Source: Martinezella tropici (GTDB lineage: Bacteria > Pseudomonadota > Alphaproteobacteria > Rhizobiales > Rhizobiaceae). From it: a stretch of DNA of 64,000 nt. Numbering within the stretch: the stretch's first letter is position 1; the number at the start of each line of letters is the position of its first letter. The DNA lies in assembly GCF_008370325.1 (NCBI RefSeq), contig NZ_VNIP01000008.1, forward strand, positions 124,001 through 188,000. The letters run 5' to 3'. The notes beneath the pieces were generated by a model. It was not told where the DNA came from, did not search any database, and was given only the letters and a program-made list of their open reading frames with translations. This document shows positions 27,998 through 37,288 of the stretch, in pieces. Made by a program: the position numbers and the translations under genes.

Positions 27998-29139
27998 CGG
28001 CCCCGCATTCCCAACCCTTGCGCGTTTTCTTCTACGTTCAGCATCTGCTCGGCATCGGCCATCTGGCGCGTGCCAGCCGCATTGCCAGTGCCTTGGCGAA
28101 GGATGGCTGCCATGTGACCGTCGTCACCGGCGGCATACCGGTGAATGGCTTCCCCGCAGCGGATGTCACCTCGGTCACATTGCCTGCCGTCGTCGCCAGC
28201 AGCGCCGGGTTTTCCGGCCTGGCCGATCAGGCTGGCAATCCCGTCGGCGAAGATTTTCTGTCGCGCCGCCGCGATCTGCTGCTGGATGCGTTCCGGCAGG
28301 CTGCACCCGATGTCGTCGTCATCGAGGCCTTTCCCTTCGGCCGCAGACAGATGCGTTTCGAACTCCTGCCGCTGCTCGACGCCGTTGCCAAGGCAGATCC
28401 GAAACCGAGGCTTTACACCTCGGTGCGCGATATTCTGCAGCAACAGAAAAAGCCGGGCCGGGACGAAGAGACGGTCAGCCTGCTTCGCGATCACTTCGAT
28501 GGCGTGCTCGTTCACGGCGACCCGCATTTCGTCCGGCTGGAGGAAACCTTTCCCTTGACCGAGGCGATCGCCGATAAGATTGCCTATACCGGCCTTGTCG
28601 CGCCTGCCTTGCCGCCGGAGCCTGCCGAAACCTTCGATATCGTCGTATCGGCCGGCGGCGGCGCCGTCGGGCGTGATCTCATCCGCTCATCGCTGGAGGC
28701 GGCGAGCCGCGTGGCGACCGATCGCCGCTGGCTTTTGATCGCCGGGCCGAACCTGCCCGAACAGGATTATGACGATCTCGCCAGGAACGCGCCCGGCAAT
28801 GTCGAGCTTGTTCGCTTCCGCAAGGATTTTCCATCTCTGCTGCGGGGGGCGGCGCTGTCGATCTCGCAAGCCGGCTATAATACGGTCGGTGATCTTCTCG
28901 TCGCCGGTTGCCGCGCCATTCTGGTTCCCTTCACGGCTGGCGGCGAAACGGAGCAATCCGTCAGGGCCGAGCGGCTGGAAAGACTGGGCTTGGCATTGGC
29001 CCTGCCGGAGGCGGGGCTGACGACCGAATTGCTGGTCGCAGCCGTGAAGACCGCGCTGTCGCGGCCCAAGCCGAGCAGCCCGGACATCGATCTCGGCGGT
29101 GCCGCCAGAACCTCGGCTATCCTGCGCCAAATCACATAG
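27979..29139 (+). CDS. MurG-like glycosyltransferase (second of two)
   Basis: GT-B-fold transferase, 386 aa from the ATG at 27979, which has AAAGGGAAG upstream; an in-frame GTG at 27961 would add six residues. It shares architecture with the gene at 25506: LRVFFYVQHLLGIGHLARAS at the N-terminus (GxGHxxR), and SISQAGYNTVGDLLVAGCRA with TAGGETEQSVRAERL in the donor half. The two may be distant duplicates. After it comes a 236-base spacer before the ABC exporter-like gene. Confidence 0.83.
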   Translation: MAEIRMTAPHSQPLRVFFYVQHLLGIGHLARASRIASALAKDGCHVTVVTGGIPVNGFPAADVTSVTLPAVVASSAGFSGLADQAGNPVGEDFLSRRRDLLLDAFRQAAPDVVVIEAFPFGRRQMRFELLPLLDAVAKADPKPRLYTSVRDILQQQKKPGRDEETVSLLRDHFDGVLVHGDPHFVRLEETFPLTEAIADKIAYTGLVAPALPPEPAETFDIVVSAGGGAVGRDLIRSSLEAASRVATDRRWLLIAGPNLPEQDYDDLARNAPGNVELVRFRKDFPSLLRGAALSISQAGYNTVGDLLVAGCRAILVPFTAGGETEQSVRAERLERLGLALALPEAGLTTELLVAAVKTALSRPKPSSPDIDLGGAARTSAILRQIT

Positions 29140-29375
29140 AGGAAGGCGCGGCTGATATCGGAGGCATCCTGTCGTTTTATCCTCCTGGATTCCTGCAATC
29201 TTGTGATATAAATCGAAAAATCGATGAATCGGGAGGAGCGTGGACGAAGGACCGGGCGGTTCCCCTTTTCACAATGGGGCCACGTATCCGCAACGAAATC
29301 TTCCCGCATCTCTGCAACATCGGTGCCGGCATCAGGCCGGCGCTGGGCGTTGAATCTGAAAGCCTGCAGTAAGCA

Positions 29376-32090
29376 ATGGAAAAAAGCCTAGCGCGTTACA
29401 TTTGGTCGAACACCCGGCTGGAGCAGATCTGGATACTGCTGGTCGTTGCGGCGTCGATGATCCCGTACTTTCTGTCCTTCGACCTGCCCAAGCAGATCGT
29501 CAACGGGCCGATCCAGGGCAAGGGTTTCGAGCATCCTGGCGAGACCCAGACGTTCATGCACATCGCTTTCGATGTGCCGCTGCTCGGCCATATCGAGGTT
29601 TTTCAGGGCATTCAACTGACCCGCATGTGGATGCTCGTTGCGCTGAGCATGGTGTTCCTGGCGCTCGTCGTCCTCAACGGCCTCTTCAAGCTCTATATCA
29701 ATACCTATAAGGGGCGGCTGGGCGAGCGCATGCTGCGGCGCATCCGCTTCGAGCTGATCGATCGCGTGCTGCGGTTCCCCCCGATCCATTTCAAGCGGGT
29801 GAAACCGGCGGAAATCGCCACCATGATCAAGGACGAAGTGGAGCCGATGGGCGGCTTCACCGGCGATGCCTTCGTGCAGCCCGCCCTTCTCGGCGGCCAG
29901 GCAGTGACGGCGCTCGTCTTCATCATCATGCAGAATTTCTGGCTCGGTATGATCGCCGCCGCCATTGTCGCGGTGCAGGCAATCGTCATTCCCCGCATGC
30001 GCAAGCGGCTTCTGGAGCTTGGCCGCCAGCGCCAGCTGACGGCGCGCGAGCTTTCCGGCCGTGTCGGCGAGATCGTCGATGGCATCGGCACCATCCATGC
30101 CAACGACACCACCAATTTAGAGCGCGCCGATATCGCCCATCGGCTCGGATTGATCTTTTCGATCCGCTACGATCTCTACCAGTGGAAGTTTTTGGTGAAA
30201 TTCATCAATAATTTCCTCGCGCAGGTCACGCCCTTCCTGTTCTATCTGATCGGCGGTTTCCTCGCGTTGCAGGGCCGATTGGACATCGGTCAGCTCGTCG
30301 CCGTCATCAATGCCTACAAGGACCTCCCCGGACCGCTGAAGGAACTGATCGATTGGGACCAGTCGCGTCAGGACGTTCAGGTCAAATACAATCAGGTGGT
30401 CGAGCAGTTCAGCGTCGACCATTTGATCGATCCGAAAATCCAGGTCCTCTCGCATGCGCCCGCCGGGCGTATCACTCATTCCCTCGTTGCCACCAACGTG
30501 ACCGTCGTCGACGATAGCGGCGCGCGCGTGCTCGATCATGTTTCGGTCGAAATCAATCCCGGGGAAAGGGTAGCGATCGTTGGCGACAGCGGTGCGGGCG
30601 GCGAATATCTGGCAGAGGCATTCGGGCGCCTGATCTGGCCGGACAGCGGCCGCGTCTCGATCGATGGCCGCGATATCCTCGAATTGCCGGAATCGATAAC
30701 CGGGCGACGCATTGCCTACGCCTCGTCGGAGACTTTCTTCTTCCATGGCACCTTGCGCAGCAATCTGCTTTATGGCCTCAAGCATGCGCCACTCATCGCT
30801 CCCGTCTATACCGACGACGAGGCTACCAAAGCCAAATGGCGTGTGATGGAAGCGCGCCGTGCCGCCAATCCGGAATTCGATCTCAACGGCGACTGGGTCG
30901 ATTATGCGGCTGCTGGCGCCACCGGGCCGGATGATATCTATTCGGTGATCCGCCCGGTTCTCGATGCTGTTGCCATGTCTCAGGATATCTTCGACATGGC
31001 GCTGCGCTCGAATGTCGATGCGGCAGCACACGAAGATCTGACGTCGCGCATCGTCGAGTTGCGTCAGGCACTGCGGTCGCGGCTTGAGGAAGAGAAGCTC
31101 GAGGACCTCGTCGTCCCCTTCCAGTTCGACGCGTACAATCCGCAGGCGACGGTCGGCGAAAATCTGCTGTTCGGCACGCTGAAGCGGCCGCAGATGACCA
31201 ATCGCAAGCTGGCTGCACATCCTTATTTCCGGCAGATATTCGCCGAAACCGGGCTCGTGTCAGACCTCTACGACATGGGCCTGGAGATTGCCGAAAACGC
31301 GGTCGAGCTTTTCACCGACCTGCCGCCGGATCATCCGTTCTTCCAGCAGCTGACCTTCATGACGGCGGAGGATATTCCGACCTACGAGGCACTGCTTCAG
31401 AAGCTGAACGGCAAGGGATATGAGGCGGCGACCGACGATGAACGCGCGGCCATCATCCGCCTGAGCTTCTCCTATATCGAACCGCGTCACCGCTTCGGTC
31501 TTCTGACCCAGATTCTGATGGAAAAAATCGTCCAGGCGCGGGCGAAGTTCTACGAGAACATCCCGGCCGATCTTACCAAGGTCATCGAGCGCTATGATCC
31601 GGAACGCTTTACCGCGTCGGCGACCTTGATGGACAACGTGCTGTTCGGCCGCATCGCCCATCAGCAGGCCAATGCCCCGGAGCGCATCCACCAGATCATG
31701 TATGATGTCTTTGGCCGCCTCGGCATGCATGACAGCGTCCTGTCGATCGGCCTGGATTTCGATGTCGGCTCGGGGGGCAAGCGCCTGACGAATGTGCAGC
31801 GCCAGAAGCTCAATCTCGGCCGCGCGCTGTTGAAACGTGCGGATTACATCATCTGCAACCGTCCGCTGCCGGCGCTCGATCATCGCGTTCAGGACCAGAT
31901 TGCGAGAGCCATCCTGGGCGAATTCGACAGCGACGGATACGCGCCGGCAATCATCTGGGTATTGTCCAATCCGAGCTTTGCCGAATTGTTCGACCGTGTT
32001 CTGGTCTTCGATCATGGGAGCCTTGTCGAAAGCGGCTCTACAACCGATCTTTTAGAGAAAAACGGTATGTTCAAAGAACTGTTATCGTAA
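29376..32090 (+). CDS. ABC exporter-like protein with degenerate nucleotide-binding domain
   Basis: Protein of 904 aa. Residues 1-310 resemble the six-helix membrane domain of a type-1 ABC exporter. The ATPase domain begins near 365, but key residues are replaced: Walker A reads GDSGAGGEY (403-411, no Lys), Walker B reads IICNRP (825-830, Asn and Arg where Asp and Glu are expected), and the switch-His region reads VLSNPSF. The signature region is GSGGKRLTN (798-806). Between Walker A and signature lies a ~330-residue insertion holding three copies of a TLxxNLLFG-like motif (458-467, 591-600, 749-758). This may be an ATPase-dead transporter or a non-transport membrane protein. It follows three glycosyltransferase genes. 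Confidence 0.8.
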   Translation: MEKSLARYIWSNTRLEQIWILLVVAASMIPYFLSFDLPKQIVNGPIQGKGFEHPGETQTFMHIAFDVPLLGHIEVFQGIQLTRMWMLVALSMVFLALVVLNGLFKLYINTYKGRLGERMLRRIRFELIDRVLRFPPIHFKRVKPAEIATMIKDEVEPMGGFTGDAFVQPALLGGQAVTALVFIIMQNFWLGMIAAAIVAVQAIVIPRMRKRLLELGRQRQLTARELSGRVGEIVDGIGTIHANDTTNLERADIAHRLGLIFSIRYDLYQWKFLVKFINNFLAQVTPFLFYLIGGFLALQGRLDIGQLVAVINAYKDLPGPLKELIDWDQSRQDVQVKYNQVVEQFSVDHLIDPKIQVLSHAPAGRITHSLVATNVTVVDDSGARVLDHVSVEINPGERVAIVGDSGAGGEYLAEAFGRLIWPDSGRVSIDGRDILELPESITGRRIAYASSETFFFHGTLRSNLLYGLKHAPLIAPVYTDDEATKAKWRVMEARRAANPEFDLNGDWVDYAAAGATGPDDIYSVIRPVLDAVAMSQDIFDMALRSNVDAAAHEDLTSRIVELRQALRSRLEEEKLEDLVVPFQFDAYNPQATVGENLLFGTLKRPQMTNRKLAAHPYFRQIFAETGLVSDLYDMGLEIAENAVELFTDLPPDHPFFQQLTFMTAEDIPTYEALLQKLNGKGYEAATDDERAAIIRLSFSYIEPRHRFGLLTQILMEKIVQARAKFYENIPADLTKVIERYDPERFTASATLMDNVLFGRIAHQQANAPERIHQIMYDVFGRLGMHDSVLSIGLDFDVGSGGKRLTNVQRQKLNLGRALLKRADYIICNRPLPALDHRVQDQIARAILGEFDSDGYAPAIIWVLSNPSFAELFDRVLVFDHGSLVESGSTTDLLEKNGMFKELLS

Positions 32091-32143
32091 TATCCTATCT
32101 CGACAGTGGCGTCTGGGGCCGAACACTGGGGGTACCGAAGCTC

Positions 32144-32620
32144 ATGCTTCTAAAAGACGAAGTTGAAATGCTGAAGCGAGTGCCGATTTTTTCGCGCATC
32201 GCGCCCGCGAAATTGAAACTATTGGCGTTTACGTCCGATCGCGTCAGCTATAATGCTGGCCAAACCCTGTTTCATCAGGGTGATCAGGGAGATGCCGCCT
32301 ACGTTGTTCTTTCCGGAACTGCTGATATTCTCGTCGATAGCCCGGCCGGCGAGATCAAGGTTGCCGAAGTCGACGTGAATTCCATCGTCGGCGAAATCGC
32401 TATCCTCTGTGACGTCTCCCGCACCGCCACGGTAAAGGCTACCTCCAGGCTTGAGGCATTGAAGATCAGCAAGGAGCATTTTCTGAAGCTGCTCAGCGAT
32501 TTTCCGGAAATGGCCGTCGAGATCATGCGCGTGCTTGCCGACCGTCTCAACCATACGACCTCGGAACTGACCGCCGTCCGCAGCCGCCTCAACCAGCCGC
32601 AGTCGATGGCCACGCATTGA
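32144..32620 (+). CDS. Cyclic nucleotide-binding domain protein
   Basis: Small cytoplasmic protein, 158 aa, made almost only of a CRP-type cyclic-nucleotide-binding domain (residues about 12-130). The phosphate-binding cassette VGEIAILCDVSRTATVKA keeps the Glu and Arg that contact the cyclic nucleotide. There is no DNA-binding helix-turn-helix after it, so it is unlikely to act as a direct transcription factor. It follows the degenerate ABC protein by 53 bases and may regulate it, for example in response to cAMP from the cyclases at 13105 or 17919. That link is inference. Confidence 0.87.
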   Translation: MLLKDEVEMLKRVPIFSRIAPAKLKLLAFTSDRVSYNAGQTLFHQGDQGDAAYVVLSGTADILVDSPAGEIKVAEVDVNSIVGEIAILCDVSRTATVKATSRLEALKISKEHFLKLLSDFPEMAVEIMRVLADRLNHTTSELTAVRSRLNQPQSMATH

Positions 32621-32644
32621 GATCGAGGTGTCGAGCGGCTCGAC

Positions 32645-32767
32645 CTATGGCGTCGCGTCCTTGACGAGGCCGTAGGTCTCCCGCCGGCCTGTGGCTTGCG
32701 CCATGGCTTGGTCGATCTCATGATGACCCAGCCTGCCTCTGATCCTGGTCCAGAGCAGTTGCTTCAC
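32645..32767 (-). CDS. Possible 40-residue small protein
   Basis: A GTG-initiated frame on the minus strand encodes 40 residues beginning MKQLLWTRIRGRLGHHEIDQ and ending LVKDATP. The composition (amphipathic, with GRRETYGLVKDA) faintly recalls CsbD-like stress proteins, but I cannot confirm similarity and no clear ribosome site is present. It could be a fragment of a longer lost gene. Confidence 0.25.
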   Translation of the reverse strand: MKQLLWTRIRGRLGHHEIDQAMAQATGRRETYGLVKDATP

Positions 32768-32870
32768 GACTCACAAAGCAACATCTAAGGCGAACGGTGG
32801 GCTTGCTCATCCGTCCAGGCAAAGTCGACCTTATTTCAAGGATGATGGTTGGCAGATGGTGCTGGGCACG

Positions 32871-33203
32871 CTACGGACCGGCGCCGAAAAAGGCGAGCCG
32901 GGTAAGCGCCGTATAGTGCGATTCCGACACCATCAGAGCGACGAAGACAAGCACCAGGACCGGCGGAACCAGGATGGCGTAGATCAACGCCAGCCGTTCC
33001 CAGGCCATGTGCATGAAAATGGCGACGATCAGCCCCGCTTTCAGGATCATGAACAGCAGGATCAGGGACCATCTGAGATAGCCCTGAATGCCGAGATAGT
33101 CGACAAGGTAGGAGAAAGTGCTGAGGACGAAAAGCAGTCCCCAAACCACCATGTATAGTTTTATCGGATGCTGCTGCCCGGAATGTGCCTGCGCCTGTGT
33201 CAT
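32871..33203 (-). CDS. Cytochrome c oxidase subunit IV family protein
   Basis: Membrane protein of 110 aa with three hydrophobic segments, matching the bacterial COX4/CyoD-like family (PIKLYMVVWGLLFVLSTFSY, WSLILLFMILKAGLIVAIFM, LVPPVLVLVFVALMV). KAGLIVAIFMHM is the family's most conserved stretch. The ATG at 33203 is used rather than the longer frame from 33299, which runs into the upstream subunit III gene. It is the last gene of the oxidase operon, 10 bases after the subunit III gene. Confidence 0.87.
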   Translation of the reverse strand: MTQAQAHSGQQHPIKLYMVVWGLLFVLSTFSYLVDYLGIQGYLRWSLILLFMILKAGLIVAIFMHMAWERLALIYAILVPPVLVLVFVALMVSESHYTALTRLAFFGAGP

Positions 33204-33213
33204 GATGCCATCC

Positions 33214-33939
33214 TCACCACAGATAGAAGAACGCAAAGATGAATACCCAGACCAGATCGACGAAGTGCCAGTATAGTCCCGTGATTTCGACGATCTCATA
33301 ACTGCCCTTGCGGCTGGTGAAGAACCCCCGCCTTTCCTGGTCGAAATCTCCCCTCCATACCTTGCGTGCCATGATCAGAAGAAAAAGGACTCCGATCGAG
33401 ACGTGGGTGCCGTGGAAGCCGGTGATCATGAAGAAGGACGAACCGAACTGCGCCGCTCCCCATGGGTTTTCCCAGGGGCGGACTCCCTCCCTGATCAGCT
33501 TGGTCCATTCGAATGCCTGCATTCCGACAAATGTCGCGCCGAGAGCCGCCGTCGCCAACATCAATGCGGCGGTCTTGCGGCGATCGCGGCGGTATCCGAA
33601 GTTGACGGCCATGGCCATCGTGCCGCTGCTGCTGATGAGGACGAAGGTCATGATGGCAATCAGGATCAGCGGGATTTCCTTGCCTCCGATCGTGAGCGCA
33701 AAAACCTCGCTGGGATTGGGCCAGGCGACGATGGTCGACATGCGCGCCGTCATATAGGCCAGCAGGAAGCAGCCGAAAATGAAGGTATCGCTCAGAAGGA
33801 AGATCCACATCATCGCCTTGCCCCAGGAGACGTTCTTGAACGCTCGCTGGTCCGACGACAGGTCAGCCGCGACGCCGCGCAGTCCCACGGGCGGCAGAAG
33901 TGGATCACTTGTCGGTCTTTCTATGGATTCGGTCATCAT
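33214..33939 (-). CDS. coxP: Cytochrome c oxidase subunit III (heme-copper oxidase)
   Basis: Polytopic membrane subunit, 241 aa. It contains WGKAMMWIFLLSDTFIFGCF near residue 40, FFMITGFHGTHVSIGVLFLL and the C-terminal GLYWHFVDLVWVFIFAFFYL, all hallmarks of subunit III. It starts 9 bases downstream of a second subunit-III-like gene. A duplicated subunit III is characteristic of coxMNOP-type alternative oxidases of rhizobia; the letter assignment (O or P) is by gene order only. Confidence 0.85.
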   Translation of the reverse strand: MMTESIERPTSDPLLPPVGLRGVAADLSSDQRAFKNVSWGKAMMWIFLLSDTFIFGCFLLAYMTARMSTIVAWPNPSEVFALTIGGKEIPLILIAIMTFVLISSSGTMAMAVNFGYRRDRRKTAALMLATAALGATFVGMQAFEWTKLIREGVRPWENPWGAAQFGSSFFMITGFHGTHVSIGVLFLLIMARKVWRGDFDQERRGFFTSRKGSYEIVEITGLYWHFVDLVWVFIFAFFYLW

Positions 33940-33948
33940 CGAGGCTCC

Positions 33949-34653
33949 TCAACTGACCAATTGACGGCAGAGATCGACGAAACTATTTGCCCAGCCGGCA
34001 AAGAGCGCAAAAAGGATCAGCCAGACAACGAGCATGAAATGCCAATAAATGGTGCAGAGATCCACGCTCAGGCGGACTTTCGCCACCGCGGTGCTGGTCC
34101 GGGCGCGGATCGTCGTCCGCCCGAGCACGAAAAGCCCGCCCAGAATGTGCAGGCCGTGCAGTCCGGTGATCATGTAGAAGAAGCTGTTCGATGGGTTATC
34201 GGCGAGCACGTAGCCTGCCGCAACCAATTGCCGCCACGCCAGAACCTGTCCAGCCAGAAAGAGAACCGCCAGTGCGAAGGCCACCGCAAGAGCAGTGTTC
34301 AGCATCTCGCTGCGGTCGAGGCGGGCTTCGGTTTTCGCCCACTGCAGCGCGACGCTGCTGGCGGCAAGGGCGGCCGTATTCACCCAAAGCAGCCGAGGGA
34401 TCGGAATGCTCCACCAGTCGGTGCCGCTGAGGCGCGTAAGATAGGCGCTGATGAGCAGCGCGAACAAGGCGCCGACGACGGCAAGAAAGATGCCGAGCCC
34501 GACTTTCGCCGTGGTCGCCGATGATCCACGCATGTCGGGCGCATCGCCTGCCAGGCCCGTTTCCAGCCAGGGCTTCGAGGTCAGCCGCTGCCTTGCCATC
34601 CACCAGGCGATGATGCCGGCAATCCCCGCCATGAAGATGAGAATGGCGCTCAT
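33949..34653 (-). CDS. coxO: Cytochrome c oxidase subunit III-like protein
   Basis: Polytopic membrane protein of 234 aa, also subunit-III-like: SFFYMITGLHGLHILGGLFV and CTIYWHFMLVVWLILFALFA match the same regions of the gene downstream. The N-terminal half (about 100 residues) differs, with an extra hydrophobic segment MSAILIFMAGIAGIIAWWM. The ATG overlaps the subunit I stop by four bases (ATGA). Together with the next gene it gives two subunit III proteins in one operon. Confidence 0.83.
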   Translation of the reverse strand: MSAILIFMAGIAGIIAWWMARQRLTSKPWLETGLAGDAPDMRGSSATTAKVGLGIFLAVVGALFALLISAYLTRLSGTDWWSIPIPRLLWVNTAALAASSVALQWAKTEARLDRSEMLNTALAVAFALAVLFLAGQVLAWRQLVAAGYVLADNPSNSFFYMITGLHGLHILGGLFVLGRTTIRARTSTAVAKVRLSVDLCTIYWHFMLVVWLILFALFAGWANSFVDLCRQLVS

Positions 34654-36428
34654 GACAACGCCCTTTCTGACGGCCCGCTCGAGGCCGGCTGGTTTTGCGG
34701 CAGGAAGTCCTGATCCGCTCCGGGAACACTGTAGTCATACGGCCAGCGGTAGACGATCGGCAGCTCCTTGCCCCAATTTCCGTGGGCTGGCGGCGTTTGC
34801 GGCGTCTGCCATTCCAATGTCGTTGCCCGCCATGGATTGCCGCCCGCCTGCCTGCCCCAGCGAAGACTCCAGGCGAGATTGAACAGGAACAGAAGCTGCG
34901 CGGCGCCGACGACCAGCGCAGCAACGGTGATGAACATATTCAGCGTATGCGCCGACGGCGGAATGAAGGCCGTTTCGCCCAGCTCATAATAGCGGCGCGG
35001 CACGCCCATGAGGCCAAGGTAGTGCATCGGGAAAAAGATCGCATAGGCGCCGAGAAAGGTGATCCAGAAGTGGATTTGGCCCATTGTTACGTTCAGCATG
35101 CGACCGGTGATTTTCGGATACCAATGATGAATTGCGCCGAAGATCACCAGGATCGGCGCAACCCCCATCACCATATGGAAATGAGCAACCACGAACATGG
35201 TGTCGGATAGCGGCACGTCGACGACGACGTTACCGAGAAAGAGGCCGGTCAGTCCGCCATTGATGAATGTGACGATGAATGCCAGGGCAAACAGCATCGG
35301 CAATGTCAGATGGATATCGCCGCGCCAGAGCGTCAGCACCCAGTTATAGACCTTGATCGCCGTCGGGATGGCGATGATCAAGGTCGTGGTCGCAAAAAAG
35401 AACCCGAAGTTCGGGTTCATGCCGCTGACATACATATGATGGGCCCACACGACGAAGCTCAGGGCCGCAATGATGACGATCGCCCAGACCATCATCCGGT
35501 AGCCGAAGATGTTCTTGCGCGCATGGGTGCTGATCAGATCCGAGACGATGCCGAAGGCAGGAAGGGCAACGATATAGACCTCCGGATGCCCGAAGAACCA
35601 GAACAGATGCTGGAATAGGATGGGACTGCCGCCTCCTTGCTGCAACTGCTGGCCCATCTCGACGATGGCGGGCATGAAGAAGCTTGTGCCGAGCAAGCGG
35701 TCGAATAACATCATGACAGCGGCGACGAAGAGCGCCGGGAAGGCAAGAAGCGCCATGACGGTCGCGGTAAATATACCCCATACCGTCAGTGGCATTCGCA
35801 TCAGCGTCATGCCGCGGGTGCGTCCCTGCAGCACCGTGACGACATAGTTCAACCCGCCCATGGTGAAGCCGATGATGAACAGGATCAGCGATGACAGCAT
35901 CAGAATGATGCCCCAGTCGCGCCCTCCCGGTGTACCCGACAGAAGAGCCTGCGGCGGATAGAGTGTCCAGCCGGCGCCCGTCGGCCCGCCGGGCGCGAAG
36001 AAGCCAACGACCAGCACGATGACCGCAAGCAGATAGAGCCAGTAGCTCAGCATGTTCGCATAGGGAAACACCATGTCGCGCGCGCCGAGCATCAAGGGGA
36101 TCAGATAGTTGCCGAAGCCGCCGAGGAACAGCGCCGTCAGCAGGTAGATCACCATGATCATGCCGTGCATGGTGATGAACTGATAATAATGCTCCGCATC
36201 GATGAAGGAGAAATAGCCGGGAAAGCCGAGCTGCAGCCGCATCAGCCAGGACAGCACCAGCGCCACCATGCCGATCGAGATGGCGGTCAAAGAGTACTGA
36301 ATAGCGATGATCTTGGCATCCTGGCTGAAGACATATCTCGTCCACCAGCTTTTCGGATGATAAAGCTCTACATCCTCGACTTCAGCAGGCCGGATGACCT
36401 GCTCGATGCCGGAACCAATCTCGACCAT
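34650..36428 (-). CDS. coxN: Cytochrome c oxidase subunit I (alternative aa3-type)
   Basis: Catalytic subunit, 592 aa, twelve membrane helices. All metal ligands are visible: MHGMIMVIYLL (haem a His), FFGHPEVYIVALPAFG (CuB His and the cross-linked Tyr), VVWAHHMYVSG (two CuB His) and VVAHFHMVMG (haem a3 and haem a His). The conserved YPPQALLSG loop is present. It begins after a GGGAGGAAGG ribosome site and follows subunit II by 56 bases. The gene set resembles the B. japonicum coxMNOP alternative oxidase. Confidence 0.93.
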   Translation of the reverse strand: MVEIGSGIEQVIRPAEVEDVELYHPKSWWTRYVFSQDAKIIAIQYSLTAISIGMVALVLSWLMRLQLGFPGYFSFIDAEHYYQFITMHGMIMVIYLLTALFLGGFGNYLIPLMLGARDMVFPYANMLSYWLYLLAVIVLVVGFFAPGGPTGAGWTLYPPQALLSGTPGGRDWGIILMLSSLILFIIGFTMGGLNYVVTVLQGRTRGMTLMRMPLTVWGIFTATVMALLAFPALFVAAVMMLFDRLLGTSFFMPAIVEMGQQLQQGGGSPILFQHLFWFFGHPEVYIVALPAFGIVSDLISTHARKNIFGYRMMVWAIVIIAALSFVVWAHHMYVSGMNPNFGFFFATTTLIIAIPTAIKVYNWVLTLWRGDIHLTLPMLFALAFIVTFINGGLTGLFLGNVVVDVPLSDTMFVVAHFHMVMGVAPILVIFGAIHHWYPKITGRMLNVTMGQIHFWITFLGAYAIFFPMHYLGLMGVPRRYYELGETAFIPPSAHTLNMFITVAALVVGAAQLLFLFNLAWSLRWGRQAGGNPWRATTLEWQTPQTPPAHGNWGKELPIVYRWPYDYSVPGADQDFLPQNQPASSGPSERALS

Positions 36429-36484
36429 ATTCCTTCCTCCCTGTTTCCTCCGATGCGGTATTCCTCCTCAGCTGCGCATGGCAC

Positions 36485-37288
36485 TTACTTTTGCGCCGAG
36501 GCCAGCGATTTCGAGAAAGTCGGCTGTTGCTGCAGCCAGGCTTGATAGGCTGTGTCGGTATCGACGATGACGGTGCCGCGCATCTGCGGATGACCAACGC
36601 CGCACAACTCCGCGCAGAGAACCTCGAAGGTTCCCGTTCGCGTCGGTGTGAACCAAAAATAGGTCACCGTGCCGGGAATCATGTCCATCTTTGCCCGGAA
36701 TTCCGGTACGTAGAAATCGTGCAGAACGTCGATCGAGCGCAGAAGCATCTTCACCGACTTGCCGGCCGGTATATGCAACTCACCGCCTTCGACGATGACG
36801 TCGTCCAAACCCGCAGGATCATTCTTGTCCAAACCGAGCGGGTTGTCCGGAGTAACATCGCGCGTGTTCGCGCGCCCAAGGCGCCCGTCCGCGCCCGGCA
36901 GCCGGAAACTCCATTGCCATTGCTGACTGACGACTTCGACCTCGCTGGCACCGGCCGGGACCGTGACGAACTGATTCCACACGAACAGGCCCGGTGCGAG
37001 CATCGCAGCCACACCGATTGCGGTTCCTCCGGCGAGCCACCATTCCAACCGCTTGTTTTCGGGCTGGTATGCCGCCTGGCTTCCTGTGCGGTGTCTGAAA
37101 CGGAAGACACAATAGGCTATGAACAGCACAACGGCTGCGAAAACGAAGCCGGTGATCCAGAACGTGATGACAATCGTGTTGTCGATATAGCTCCAATTCG
37201 ACGCGATCGGCGTCCACCACCAGGGGCTCAGCAGATGGAATGCAATTGATCCCACCACCAGCAGAACGAGAATCAATACGACAGCCAT
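36485..37288 (-). CDS. coxM: Cytochrome c oxidase subunit II
   Basis: Subunit II, 267 aa, with two N-terminal membrane helices (MAVVLILVLLVVGSIAFHLL and IVITFWITGFVFAAVVLFIA) and a periplasmic cupredoxin domain. The CuA site is intact: HDFYVPEFRAKMD (first His) and CAELCGVGHPQM. Unlike B. japonicum CoxM there is no fused cytochrome c domain at the C-terminus; a separate cytochrome c gene lies just upstream. The ribosome site GGGAGGAG precedes the ATG. Confidence 0.9.
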   Translation of the reverse strand: MAVVLILVLLVVGSIAFHLLSPWWWTPIASNWSYIDNTIVITFWITGFVFAAVVLFIAYCVFRFRHRTGSQAAYQPENKRLEWWLAGGTAIGVAAMLAPGLFVWNQFVTVPAGASEVEVVSQQWQWSFRLPGADGRLGRANTRDVTPDNPLGLDKNDPAGLDDVIVEGGELHIPAGKSVKMLLRSIDVLHDFYVPEFRAKMDMIPGTVTYFWFTPTRTGTFEVLCAELCGVGHPQMRGTVIVDTDTAYQAWLQQQPTFSKSLASAQK

